Assembly: GCA_947579665.1 (NCBI GenBank)
Contig: CANPUZ010000031.1
Span: 992,001 to 1,056,000, forward strand
DNA length: 64,000 bases
DNA from: Sympetrum striolatum
Taxonomy: Eukaryota > Arthropoda > Insecta > Odonata > Libellulidae
Direction of reading: 5' to 3'
Position 1 is the stretch's first letter, and each line of letters begins with the position of its first letter. Below the pieces are notes generated by a model. It had not been told where the DNA came from and did not search any database. It saw nothing but the letters and a program-made list of their open reading frames with translations. The translations under genes were made by a program, and so were the position numbers. Shown here piece by piece: positions 25,180 through 37,738 of the stretch.

Positions 25180-25598
25180 TACGAGTAAAATGTAGCTTGC
25201 ATACTGCAAGCAGATCGACAACACTATTTTCATGTCGGCATCATATCGGGACGGCCATCAAAAGAAAAATATGGATTGAAATTTTTCTTAAAATTCCCTA
25301 ACATACTATACTGTGAACATACTATGCAGCACAATAGAACATCACCATCTCTATCTAAGTGTGAAAATTTAAGCAGAAATATGGGCTACAATTGCCTCAA
25401 AAGACGTTCTAATTTTCACGAATCTAAATGGCTCTCTGGATTCGAACCAAGGACGATCTGGGAAAACTAAAAATACTCTGAAAGTTATGTATGATCTTTA
25501 TCTATATGCCGAATTTGAAGTTTCTATCTTATAGGCAAAGGTTTCAAAATAATTCATAAAAATCAGATCAACTTCTGATTGCAGAGACACCTGGTGAT
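25180..25598 (-). repeat. Cassette C19, type 1, reverse, truncated at a palindrome
   Basis: Holds the 3' end and monomers to GACACCTGGTG, then stops at the junction palindrome (25599-25645). The first inverted box is also lost by deletion (CCCTAACATACTATACTG near 25305). Repeated at 27989-28407. Confidence 0.82.
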
Positions 25599-25645
25599 CA
25601 TAGGGGATCAAAATTCTAACATGGTTAGAATTTTGATCCCCTATG
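25599..25645. repeat. Junction palindrome of the 2.8-kb tandem units
   Basis: Perfect inverted repeat: CATAGGGGATCAAAATTC... (22 bp), loop ATG, and its complement ending CCCCTATG. It joins truncated C19 to the start of the next unit. Identical copy at 28408-28454. Confidence 0.95.
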
Positions 25646-28426
25646 AATGAATAAATGAATGAATGAATGAGTGAGTGTGTATATAGGTACGAGTAAAATG
25701 TTGCTTGCATACTGCAAGCAGATCGACAACACTAATTTCATATCGGCATTATATCGGGACGGTCCTCAAAAGAAAAAAAAAAGGATTTAATTGGTTCTTA
25801 AAATTCGCTGAAATTTCATCGTCTGGCATCGAACCCGGGTCTTACTGGTAAACCCTCTATGAAACACAATAGAAGATCACCATCTGTAACTATGTGTGAA
25901 AATTCAAGCAGAAATAATGGCTACAACTGCCTCAAAAGACGTTCTAATTTTCACGAATGTAAATGGCTCTCGGGACTTGAACCAAGGACGATCTTGGAAA
26001 TCTTAAACATGTTTCTGAAAGTTACTTATGATGTCTATCTATATGCCGAATTTCAAGTTTCTATATTATTGGGAAAGGTTTCAAAATAATTCCTAAAAAT
26101 CGGATCAACTTCTGATTGCAGGGACACCTGGTGTCGAACCCAGGACATATTGTAAGCTGTGAATGCACAGTTTGATTTGTATAACTTTGCTCTTGTGTCA
26201 TGCCAAGTTTGAAGTCGATAGCATGACGGGAAGTACCTAAATTTTGTTTCCGTTATCTCCGTAAGAAATGCATTGAGAAGTGCAAATGGCCCTCTGGGAT
26301 CGAACCAAGGACCATCAGCGAACATAAAAAAATCAATTATGAAATATATTCATGATATCTAACCTCATGCCGAATTTCAAGTTTCCATGCCATCGGCAAA
26401 TAGTCCAAATAAAATCTTAAAAATCGCCGCAATGTATTTTAAACGGCCGATTTTTGCCCCGACCTAGCATCGAACCATGGACAATATTCGAAGATGTCTT
26501 TTTGATTTTCGTTAGATATCCACGGCTTCTAGCGATCCCTCGAATTTCAACTCTCTACCTTTCCGGGAAGTGCTTCAAAAAAATTTTCGAAAATCTTCAC
26601 CGTGTATCCTTATGGAGAAAATCGGGACTTTGGGGCCTTCTGGAATCGAACCCATGACACCGAGGTTCAAGGTCAGCTTTTTCCTGGAGGTTACACGTTA
26701 TGGCCAATACGTCGTAAAAATTTCAAGTCGTTGGCACTTGTAGAACATGGTTAGAATTTTGATCCCCTATATATAACTTATATATATATAGGTACGAGTA
26801 AAATGTTGCTTGCATACTGCAAGCAGATCGACAACACTAATTTCATATTGGCATCATATCGGGACGGACATCAAAAGAAAAAAAAATTCAAAATATTCGT
26901 AGAATTCGCTGCAATTTAATCGCCTGGCAGCGAACCCCGGTCTTCCTGGTGTACTTACTATGCAGCAAAATAGAAGATTACCATATCAAACTATGTGTGA
27001 AAATTCAAGCAAAACTATTAGGTGCAACTACCTCAAACGACGTCCTACTATTCACATACACTCCTTATTTGAGAAATTATAATGTGCTCTGGCATCGAAC
27101 CCAGGAACAGCATGGTCTTATCTATTTTTTTTCATAAACAAAGTGTTAATATACTACTTCCATCTAAGCAAGAGCTCCCTTACATATCGATAAATGCATA
27201 AAAAAATTATGAAAAAATACCCCATAGTGTTATATATGGGGGATATTTTTACCGCCCGGCATCGAACCCGGGTCTTTCAGGCAATACTTTCTATGCAGCA
27301 CAACAGAAAAACACCATCTCTAACCGCGTATGCAAATTCAAGCAGAAATATTGGTTACAACTGCCTCAAATGACGTCCTACTTTTCCTTTATATTCCTTA
27401 TGAGAGAAACGTTATTGTGCTCTGGCTTCGAACCCAGGAACAGTACGGTCTTATGAAAATTTTTTTCTAAAACTTATTCGTACCATACATCTTCCAGCCA
27501 AGCACGAACATCCTATCATTTCGATAAGTGCATCTAAAAAAATAATGAAAAACGGCTCCCATGTATTTTAAAGGGCAGATCTTTGCATCATCCTAGCATC
27601 GAACCCAGGATAACTTTTGTAAAAGTCATTGATGTTTTCGAAAGTCCAAGACCATAAATATAGGCACCTTGAGTTTTACTTCTCTACCTATCCGGAAAGT
27701 ATTTTTTTTTAATTCCCGAAAATCACGGCAATGCATTCAAACGGGAAAAATCGGGACTTTGGGGCCCTCTGGAATCGAACCTATGACACTGAGGATCAAA
27801 GTCTCTTTTTTCCTGGGGGTTTCACGTTATGGCCAATATGTCATAAAAATTTCAGATCAATGACGCTTGTAGTTTAGGCTGTGAATTTGTATCCTATCTA
27901 TCTATATAGGTATATATATGAATGAATCCGGAGAAGCATCTATATATAATAGATATCCGGAGAAGCGTCTATATATAATAGATATATATACGAGTAAAAT
28001 GTAGCTTGCATACTGCAAGCAGATCGACAACACTATTTTCATGTCGGCATCATATCGGGACGGCCATCAAAAGAAAAATATGGATTGAAATTTTTCTTAA
28101 AATTCCCTAACATACTATACTGTGAACATACTATGCAGCACAATAGAACATCACCATCTCTATCTAAGTGTGAAAATTTAAGCAGAAATATGGGCTACAA
28201 TTGCCTCAAAAGACGTTCTAATTTTCACGAATCTAAATGGCTCTCTGGATTCGAACCAAGGACGATCTGGGAAAACTAAAAATACTCTGAAAGTTATGTA
28301 TGATCTTTATCTATATGCCGAATTTGAAGTTTCTATCTTATAGGCAAAGGTTTCAAAATAATTCATAAAAATCAGATCAACTTCTGATTGCAGAGACACC
28401 TGGTGATCATAGGGGATCAAAATTCT
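25618..28426 (+). repeat. 2,809-bp tandem unit, copy 2
   Basis: Nearly identical to copy 1. One difference noticed: 26402 is A where copies 1 and 3 have G (23593, 29211). Contains reverse cassettes 25688-26768 (type 1), 26793-27894 (type 2) and truncated 27989-28407 (type 1). Confidence 0.95.
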
Positions 28427-28454
28427 AACATGGTTAGAATTTTGATCCCCTATG
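28408..28454. repeat. Junction palindrome between tandem copies 2 and 3
   Basis: Same perfect 22-bp-arm palindrome as at 25599-25645. Confidence 0.95.
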
Positions 28455-30777
28455 AATGAATAAATGAATGAATGAATGAGTGAGTGTGTATATAGGTACG
28501 AGTAAAATGTTGCTTGCATACTGCAAGCAGATCGACAACACTAATTTCATATCGGCATTATATCGGGACGGTCCTCAAAAGAAAAAAAAAAGGATTTAAT
28601 TGGTTCTTAAAATTCGCTGAAATTTCATCGTCTGGCATCGAACCCGGGTCTTACTGGTAAACCCTCTATGAAACACAATAGAAGATCACCATCTGTAACT
28701 ATGTGTGAAAATTCAAGCAGAAATAATGGCTACAACTGCCTCAAAAGACGTTCTAATTTTCACGAATGTAAATGGCTCTCGGGACTTGAACCAAGGACGA
28801 TCTTGGAAATCTTAAACATGTTTCTGAAAGTTACTTATGATGTCTATCTATATGCCGAATTTCAAGTTTCTATATTATTGGGAAAGGTTTCAAAATAATT
28901 CCTAAAAATCGGATCAACTTCTGATTGCAGGGACACCTGGTGTCGAACCCAGGACATATTGTAAGCTGTGAATGCACAGTTTGATTTGTATAACTTTGCT
29001 CTTGTGTCATGCCAAGTTTGAAGTCGATAGCATGACGGGAAGTACCTAAATTTTGTTTCCGTTATCTCCGTAAGAAATGCATTGAGAAGTGCAAATGGCC
29101 CTCTGGGATCGAACCAAGGACCATCAGCGAACATAAAAAAATCAATTATGAAATATATTCATGATATCTAACCTCATGCCGAATTTCAAGTTTCCATGCC
29201 ATCGGCAAATGGTCCAAATAAAATCTTAAAAATCGCCGCAATGTATTTTAAACGGCCGATTTTTGCCCCGACCTAGCATCGAACCATGGACAATATTCGA
29301 AGATGTCTTTTTGATTTTCGTTAGATATCCACGGCTTCTAGCGATCCCTCGAATTTCAACTCTCTACCTTTCCGGGAAGTGCTTCAAAAAAATTTTCGAA
29401 AATCTTCACCGTGTATCCTTATGGAGAAAATCGGGACTTTGGGGCCTTCTGGAATCGAACCCATGACACCGAGGTTCAAGGTCAGCTTTTTCCTGGAGGT
29501 TACACGTTATGGCCAATACGTCGTAAAAATTTCAAGTCGTTGGCACTTGTAGAACATGGTTAGAATTTTGATCCCCTATATATAACTTATATATATATAG
29601 GTACGAGTAAAATGTTGCTTGCATACTGCAAGCAGATCGACAACACTAATTTCATATTGGCATCATATCGGGACGGACATCAAAAGAAAAAAAAATTCAA
29701 AATATTCGTAGAATTCGCTGCAATTTAATCGCCTGGCAGCGAACCCCGGTCTTCCTGGTGTACTTACTATGCAGCAAAATAGAAGATTACCATATCAAAC
29801 TATGTGTGAAAATTCAAGCAAAACTATTAGGTGCAACTACCTCAAACGACGTCCTACTATTCACATACACTCCTTATTTGAGAAATTATAATGTGCTCTG
29901 GCATCGAACCCAGGAACAGCATGGTCTTATCTATTTTTTTTCTTAAACAAAGTGTTAATATACATCTTCCATCTAAGCAAGAGCTCCCTTACATATCGAT
30001 AAATGCATAAAAAAATTATGAAAAGATACCCCATAGTATTATATATGGGTGATATTTTTACCGCCCGGCATCGAACCCGGGTCTTTCAGGCAATACTTTC
30101 TATGCAGCACAAAAGAAAAACACCATCTCTAACCGCGTATGCAAATTCAAGCAGAAATATTGGTTACAACTGCCTCAAATGACGTCCTACTTTTCCTTTA
30201 TATTCCTTATGAGAGAAACGTTATTGTGCTCTGGCTTCGAACCCAGGAACAGTACGGTCTTATGAAAATTTTTTTCTAAAACTTATTCGTACCATACATC
30301 TTCCAGCCAAGCACGAACATCCTATCATTTCGATAAGTGCATCTAAAAAAATAATGAAAAACGGCTCCCATGTATTTTAAAGGGCAGATCTTTGCATCGT
30401 CCTAGCATCGAACCCAGGATAACTTTTGTAAAAGTCATTGATGTTTTCGAAAGTCCAAGACCATAAATATAGGCACCTTGAGTTTTACTTCTCTACCTAT
30501 CCGAAAAGTATTTTTTTTTAATTCCCGAAAATCACGGCAATGCATTCAAACGGGAAAAATCGGGACTTTGGGGCCCTCTGGAATCGAACCTATGACACTG
30601 AGGATCAAAGTCTCTTTTTTCCTGGGGGTTTCACGTTATGGCCATTATGTCATAAAAATTTCAGATCAATGACGCTTGTAGTTTAGGCTGTGAATTTGTA
30701 TCCTATCTATCTATCTATCTATATAGGTATATATATGAATGAATCCGGAGAAGCATCTATATATAATAGATATGGAT
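28427..30777 (+). repeat. 2,809-bp tandem unit, copy 3 (incomplete, mosaic end)
   Basis: Matches copies 1 and 2 closely up to about 29940. Beyond that it carries several variants (ATACATCTTCC for ATACTACTTCC, GGGTGATAT for GGGGGATAT, an extra TATCTATC in the spacer). It leaves the unit at about 30777, before the truncated third cassette. Contains cassettes 28497-29577 and 29602-30703 (reverse). Confidence 0.92.
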
Positions 30778-30825
30778 ACATGAATGAATCCGGAGAAGCA
30801 TCTATATATAATAGATATATAGAGA
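30704..30825. repeat. Spacer at a 5'-to-5' inversion junction
   Basis: TATC repeats, then two direct copies of GAATGAATCCGGAGAAGCATC separated by TATATATAATAGATATGG. Left neighbour is reverse (29602-30703), right neighbour forward (30826). Confidence 0.85.
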
Positions 30826-31902
30826 GGATACAAACTCACAGCCTAAACCACAAGAGTGATTGAGCTGAAATTTTTACGGCTTACTGGCCATAACGTGTAA
30901 CCACCAGATAAATTGCGATTAGGATCCTCAGTGTCATGGGTTCGATGCCAGGGGGCTCCTAAGTCCCGATTTTTCCCGTTTAAATGCATTGCTTTGATTT
31001 TCGGGAATTTAAAAAAAATACTTCCCGGATAGGTAGAGAATCAAAACTCAAGGAGCCTTTATATATGGTCATGATCTATCGAAAACATAAATGAGTTTTA
31101 CGGAAAATAACCTGGGTTCGATGCTAGGTCGATGCAAAAATCTGCCGTTTAAAATGCATTGTGGCGATTTTTAAGATTTTTTTTGGACCCTTTCCCGATG
31201 GCATGGAAACTTGAAATTCGGTATGAGGTTAGATATCATAAATATATTTCATAATCGATTTTTATGCTTTCCCTGATTTTCCTTGGTTCGATCCCAGTAG
31301 GCCATTTACATTCCTCAATGCATTTCTTATGGAGATAACGGAAACAAGTTTAAGGTACTTCCCGGCATGCTATCGACTTAAAACTTTGCATGATAGAAGA
31401 TCCAGTCTTAACAAATTCAACTATGCATTCATAGCTATCAATGTGTCCTGGGTTCGACACCAGGTGTCTCTGCAATCAGAAGTTGATCCGATTTTTAGGA
31501 ATTATTTTGAAACCTTTCCCAAAAAAATAGAAACTTGAAATTTGGCATATAGATTGAGATCAATAATAACTTTCAGAAACATTTTTTAAATTTCCAAGGT
31601 CGTCGTTGGTTCGAGTCCCGAGAGCCATTTACATACGTGAACATTAGAGCGTCTTTTGAGGCAGTTGTAGCCAATATTTCTGCTTGAATTTTCACACATA
31701 GCTAGAGATGGTGATCTTCTATTGTGTTTCATAGTAGGTTTTCAGTAAGACCCGGGTTCGATTCCAGACGACGAAATTTCAGCGAATTTTAAGAAAAAAT
31801 TAAATCCCTTTTTTTTTCTTAAGAGGACCGTCCCGATATGATGCCGATATGAAATTAGAATTGCCGATCTGCTTGCAGTATGCAAGCTACATTTTACTCG
31901 TA
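30826..31902 (+). repeat. Cassette, type 1, forward
   Basis: Starts GGATACAAACTCACAGCC; six monomers with boxes near 30939 (GGTTCGATGCC), 31115, 31285, 31451, 31607 (GTTCGAGTCC) and 31756. Hairpin 31871-31887. Confidence 0.83.
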
Positions 31903-31918
31903 TATATATATGGATACA

Positions 31919-31981
31919 TGAATGAATCCGGAGAAGCATCTATATATCTATTAAATATAGATGCTTCTCCGGATTCATTCA
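31919..31981. repeat. Perfect palindrome in spacer (27-bp arms)
   Basis: Arms TGAATGAATCCGGAGAAGCA... (31919-31945) and complement (31955-31981) around ATCTATTAA. It lies between two forward cassettes, so spacer palindromes are not restricted to inversion junctions. Confidence 0.93.
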
Positions 31982-31986
31982 AGGAT

Positions 31987-32030
<44 letters not shown>
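31987..32030. repeat. (GATA)n microsatellite
   Basis: About eleven GATA units directly before the GGATACTAATTCACAG start of the next cassette. Shorter GATA runs precede the cassettes at 33162, 34362, 35498 and 37739. Confidence 0.97.
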
Positions 32031-33106
32031 GATACTAATTCACAGCCTAAACTATAAGCGTCATCGACTTGAAATTTTTACGACGTATTCGCCATAACGT
32101 ATAACCGCCAGAAAAATTGCGGTTTTGAACCTCAGTGTCATGGGTTCGATTCCAGAAGGCCCTAAAGTCGCGATTTTCCCCATAAGAATACATGGCGGGG
32201 ATTTTCCAAATTTTTTTTGAGGCACTTCCCGGAAAAGGAGAGAGTTGAAATTCGAGGGATCGCTAGAAGCCGTGCATATCCAACGAAAATCAAAAAGACA
32301 TCGCCGAATATGGTCCATGGTTCGATGCTAGATCGAGACAAAAATCGGCCGTTTAAAATGCATTGCGGCGATTTTGAAGATTTTTTTTGGATCCTTTCCC
32401 GATAACATGGATACTTGAAACTCGGCACGTGGATAGATATCATGAATATGTTTCATAATCAAAATTTACATTTTCGCTGATGGTCCTTGGTTCGATCCCA
32501 GAGGGCCATTTGCATTTCTCAATGCATTTCTTACGGAGATAACGGAAACAAAATTTAGGCACTTCCCAGCATGCTTTCGACTTCAAACTTTGCATGTTAG
32601 TATAGCAAGTCCTAAGTAATCAAACTGGGCATTCACGGCTATCAATATGTCCTGGGTTCGACAGCAGGTGTCTCTGCAATCAGAAGTTGATACGATTTTT
32701 AGGAATTATTTTGATAACTTTCCCATTAATATATAAACTTGAAATTAGGCATATAGATGGAGATCATAGATTCAGTTCATGAACATATTTTAGATTTCCT
32801 AGATAGTCCTTGGGTTGAATCCAGAGAGCCATTTACATTCGTGAGAAGTAGAACGTAGTTTGAGTCAGTTGTAACCAATAATTTTGGTTGAATATTCACA
32901 CACAGTCAGAGATGGTGATCTTCTATAGTGCTGCATAGTAAGATCACCAGTATGACCCCGGTTCGATGCCAGACGATGAAATTGCAGCGAATTATAAGAA
33001 TTTTTTCAATCCTTTTTTTTTTCTTTTGATGACCGTCCCGATTGTTGCCGATATAAAATTAGTATTGCCGATCTGCTTGCAGTATGCAAGCTACATTTTA
33101 CTCGTA
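32030..33106 (+). repeat. Cassette, type 1, forward
   Basis: Six monomers, boxes 4 and 5 degenerate (GACAGCAGG near 32660; GGGTTGAATCC near 32811). Hairpin 33075-33091. Confidence 0.83.
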
Positions 33107-33161
33107 ATAGATATAGATGCTTCTCCGGATTCATTCATATATATACCTATATAGATAGATA

Positions 33162-34266
33162 GGATACAAATTCACAGCCTAAACTACAAGCGTCATTGAT
33201 CTGAAATTTTTATGACATATTGGCCATAACGTGAAACCCCCAGGAAAAAAGAGACTTTGATCCTCAGTGTCATAGGTTCGATTCCAGAGGGCCCCAAAGT
33301 CCCGATTTTTCCCGTTTGAATGCATTGCCGTGATTTTCGGGAATTAAAAAAAAATACTTTCTGGATAGGTAGAGAAGTAAAACTCAAGGTGCCTATATTT
33401 ATGGTCTTGGACTTTCGAAAACATCAATGACTTTTACAAAAGTTATCCTGGGTTCGATGCTAGGACGATGCAAAAATCTGCCCTTTAAAATAGATGGGAG
33501 CCGTTTTTCATTATTTTTTTAGATGCACTTATCGAAATGATAGGATGTTCGTGCTTGGCTGGAAGATGTATGGTACGAATAAGTTTTAGAAAAAAATTTT
33601 CATAAGACCGTACTGTTCCTGGGTTCGAAGCCAGAGCACAATAACGTTTCTCTCATAAGGAATATAAAGGAAAAGTAGGACGTCATTTGAGGCAGTTGTA
33701 ACCAATATTTCTGCTTGAATTTGCATACGCGGTTAGAGATGGTGTTTTTCTTTTGTGCTGCATAGAAAGTATTGCCTGAAAGACCCGGGTTCGATGCCGG
33801 GCAGTAAAAATATCACCCATATATAATACTATGGGGTATCTTTTCATAATTTTTTTATGCATTTATCGATATGTAAGGGAGCTCTTGCTTAGATGGAAGA
33901 TGTATATTAACACTTTGTTTAAGAAAAAAAATAGATAAGACCATGCTGTTCCTGGGTTCGATGCCAGAGCACATTATAATTTCTCAAATAAGGAGTGTAT
34001 GTGAATAGTAGGACGTCGTTTGAGGTAGTTGCACCTAATAGTTTTGCTTGAATTTTCACACATAGTTTGATATAGTAATTTTCTATTTTGCTGCATAGTA
34101 AGTACACCAGGAAGACCGGGGTTCGCTGCCAGGTGATTAAATTGCAGCGAATTCTACGAATATTTTGAATTTTTTTTTTCTTTTGTTGTCCGTCCCGGTA
34201 TATGATGCCGATATGAAATTAGTGTTGTCGATCTGCTTGCAGTATGCAAGCTACATTTTACTCGTA
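33162..34266 (+). repeat. Cassette, type 2, forward
   Basis: Uninterrupted relative of the cassette hit by the retrotransposon. Its intact TTTGAGGCAGTTGTAACC near 33686 is the empty-site equivalent. Hairpin 34235-34251. Spacer 34267-34361 contains two direct copies of AGATGCTTCTCCGGATTC. Confidence 0.85.
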
Positions 34267-34361
34267 TATAGATGCTTCTCCGGATTCATTCATATCTATT
34301 ATATATAGATGCTTCTCCGGATTCATTCATGTATATACCTATATAGATAGATAGATAGATA

Positions 34362-35438
34362 GGATACTAATTCACAGCCTAAACCACCAGCGTGATTGAT
34401 TTGAAATTTTTACGACGTATTGGCCATAACGTGTAACCGCCAGAAAAATTGCGATTTTGATCCTCAGGGTCATGCGTTCGATTCCAGAGGGCCCCAAAGT
34501 CGCGATTTTCTCCATAAGAATACATGGCGGGGATTTACGAAAATTTTTTTGAGGTACTTCCCGGGAAGAGAAAGAGTTAAAACTCGAGGGATCGCTAGAA
34601 GCCGTGCGTATCCAACGAAAATCAGAAAAACATCTTAGAATATAGTCCATGGTTCGATGCTTGGTCGGGGCAAAAATCGGCCGTTTAAAAAGCATTACGG
34701 CGATTTTGAAGATTTTTTTTGGATCCTTTCCCGATAACATGGATATTCGAAACTCGGCACGTGGATAGATATCATGAATATACTTCATAATCAAATTTTA
34801 CATGTTCACTGATGGTCCTTGGTTCGATCCCAGAGGGCCATTTGCACTTCTCAATGCATTTCTTACGGAGACAACGGAAACAAAATTTAGGTACTTTCCG
34901 ACATGCTATCAACTTCAAACTTTGCTTGATACAAGAGTAAGTCTTTACAAATCAAACTCTGCATTCACAGCTTGCAATACGTCCTGGGTTCGACACCAGG
35001 TGTCTCTGAAATCAGAATTTGATCCGATTTTTAGGAATTATTTTGAAACCTTTCCCACTAAAATAGAAACTTGAAATTCGGCATATAGATAGAGATCATA
35101 AATATCTATCAGAAACATTTTTTAGATTTCAATGATCGTCCTTGGTTCGAGTCCCGAGAGCCATTAACATTCGTGAAAATTAGAACGTTTTTTGAGGCAG
35201 TTTTAGCCAATATTTCTGCTTGAATTTTCACACATAGTTAGAGATGGTGATCTTCTATTGTGTTTCATACTAGGTTTACCAGTAAGACCCGGGTTCGATG
35301 CCAGACGATGAAATTTCAGCGAATTTTAAGAAAAAATTAAATCCTTTTTTTTTCTTTTAAAGTCCGTCCCGATATGATGCCGATATGAAATTAGTATTGC
35401 CGATCTGCTTGCAGTATGCAAGCTACATTTTACTCGTA
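34362..35438 (+). repeat. Cassette, type 1, forward
   Basis: Six monomers with good boxes, e.g. CCTGGGTTCGACACCAGG near 34980 (5-bp arms) and GGTTCGAGTCC near 35146. Hairpin 35407-35423. Confidence 0.83.
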
Positions 35439-35497
35439 TCTATTATATATAGATGCTTCTCCGGATTCATTCATATATATACCTATATAGATAGATA

Positions 35498-36576
35498 GGA
35501 TACAAATTCACAGCCTAAACTAAAAGCGTCATTGATCTGAAATTTTTACGACATATTGGCCATAACGTATAACCTCCAGAAAAATTGCGATTTTGAACCT
35601 CAGTGTCATGGGTTCGATTCCAGAGGGCCCCAAAATCGCGATTTTCCCCATAAGATTACATGGCGGGGATTTTCGAAAATTTTTTTGAGGCACTTCCCGG
35701 AAAAGCAGAGAGTTGAAACTCGAGGGACCGCTAAATGCCGTGCATAGCCAACGAAAATCGGAAAGATATCTTCGAATATTGTCCTTGGTTCGATGCTAGG
35801 CCGGGGCAAAAATCGGCCGTTTAAAATGCATTGCGGCGATTTTTAAGATTTTTTTTGGATCCTTTCCCGATAACATGGATTATTGAAACTCGGCACGTCG
35901 ATAGATATCATGAATTTATTTCATAATCGAATTTTACATATTAGCTTATGGTCCTTGGTTCGATCCCAGAGGACCATTTGCACTTCCCAATGCTTTTCTT
36001 ACGGAGATAACGGAAACAAATTTTAGGTACTTCCCGGCACGATATCAACTTCAAACTTTGCATGTACAAAGATCAAGTCCATACAAATCAAACAGTACAT
36101 TCACAGCTATCAAAGAGTCCTGGGTTCGACACCATGTGTCTCTGCAATCAGAAGTTAATCCGATTTTTAGGAATTATTTTGAAACCTTTGCCAATAATAT
36201 AGAAACTTCAAATTCGGCATATAGATAGAGATCATAAATAACTTTCAGAAACATTTTTTATATTTCCAAGATCGTCCTTGGTTCGAATCCAGAGAGCCAT
36301 TTAAATTCGTAAAAATTAGAACGTCTTTTGAGGCAGTTGTAGCCCATGTTTCTGCTTGAATTTTCACACATCGCTAGAGATGGTGATGTTCTATTGTGCT
36401 GCATAGTAAGTTCACAGTAAAGACCCGGGTTCGATGTCGGACGATGGAATTTAGGCAAATTTTAAGAAAAATTTCAATCTTTTCTTTTTTTCTTTTGATG
36501 GCCGTCCGGATATGATGCCGACATGAAAATAGTGTTGTCGATCTGCTTGCAGTATGCAAGCAACATTTTACTCGTA
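35498..36576 (+). repeat. Cassette, type 1, forward
   Basis: Six monomers with the type 1 box order. Hairpin 36545-36561. Followed by a GCTATATAG-repeat spacer (36577-36612). Confidence 0.83.
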
Positions 36577-36612
36577 GCTATATAGCCATATAGCTATATA
36601 GCTATATAGATA

Positions 36613-37720
36613 GGATACAAATTCACAGGCTAAACTACAAGCGTCATTGCCTTGAAATTTTTATGACGTATTGGCCATAACGTGAAACCCCCAGGAAAAA
36701 AGCAACTTTGATCCTCAGTCTCATAGGTTCGATTCCAGAGTGCCCCAAAGTCCCGATTTTTCCTGTTTAAATGCATTGCCGTGATTTTCGGGAATTTTTA
36801 AAAAATACTTTCCGGAAAGGTAGAGAAATAAAACTCAAGGTTCCTATAGTTATGGTCTTGGTATTTCGAAAACATCAATGACTTTTACAAAAAATATCCT
36901 GGGTTCGATGCTAGGACGATGCAAAGATCTGCCCTTTAAAATACATGGGAGCTGTTTTTCATTATTTCTTTTGATGCACTTCTCGAAATAATAGGAAGTT
37001 CGTGCTTAGCCGGAAAGTGTAAGGTAAGAATTGGTTTAAGAAAAAAATTTTCATAAGACCGTACTATTCCTGGGTTCGATGCCAGAGCACATTAACATTA
37101 CTCTCATAAGGAATATAAGGGAAAATAAGACTTTGATTGAGGCAGTTGCAGCCAATACATCTGCTTGAATTTTCGCACAAAGTTAAAGATTAATATCTTC
37201 TATTATGTTGCATAGGAAGTTTTACCAGAAAGACCCGGGTTCGATGCTGGGCGGTAAATATGTCTCCCGTTTAAAATACATAGGGTTAGTATTTCATTAT
37301 TTTTTTGATGCACTTATTGAAATGATAGGAAGTTCGTGCTTGGCTGGAAAATGTATGGTTAAAACTGGTTTAAGAAAACAGTTTTCTGAAGACCGAACTA
37401 TTCCTGGGTTCGATGCCAGAGCACATTAACATTTCTCTCATAAGAAATATAAAGGAAAAGTAGGACGTCGTTTGAGGAGGTTGCAGATAATATTTCTGCT
37501 TGAATTTTCACAGATAGTTAGAGATGGTGATCTTCTATTGTGCTGCATAGTAAGTATCACTAGGAAGACCCGTGCTCGATGATGGACGAATAAATTGCAG
37601 CGAATAATCAGAATATTTTCAATCCATTTTTCCTTCTTTTGACGGCCTTCCCGATATGATGCCGACATGAAATTAGTGTTGTCGATCTGCTTGCAGTATG
37701 CAAGCTACATTTTACTCGTA
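36613..37720 (+). repeat. Cassette, type 2, forward
   Basis: Boxes begin at 36726, 36902, 37073, 37238 and 37407; the sixth is degenerate (CGTGCTCGAT near 37571). Hairpin 37689-37705. Confidence 0.84.
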
Positions 37721-37738
37721 TACCTATATAGATAGATA

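Larger units (their letters stand above)
22809..25617 (+). repeat. 2,809-bp tandem unit, copy 1
   Basis: Starts AACATGGTTAGAATTTTG. Contains a spacer, reverse type 1 cassette C17 (22879-23959), reverse type 2 cassette C18 (23984-25085) and truncated type 1 cassette C19 (25180-25598). It is repeated twice more downstream at exact 2,809-bp steps. Confidence 0.95.
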
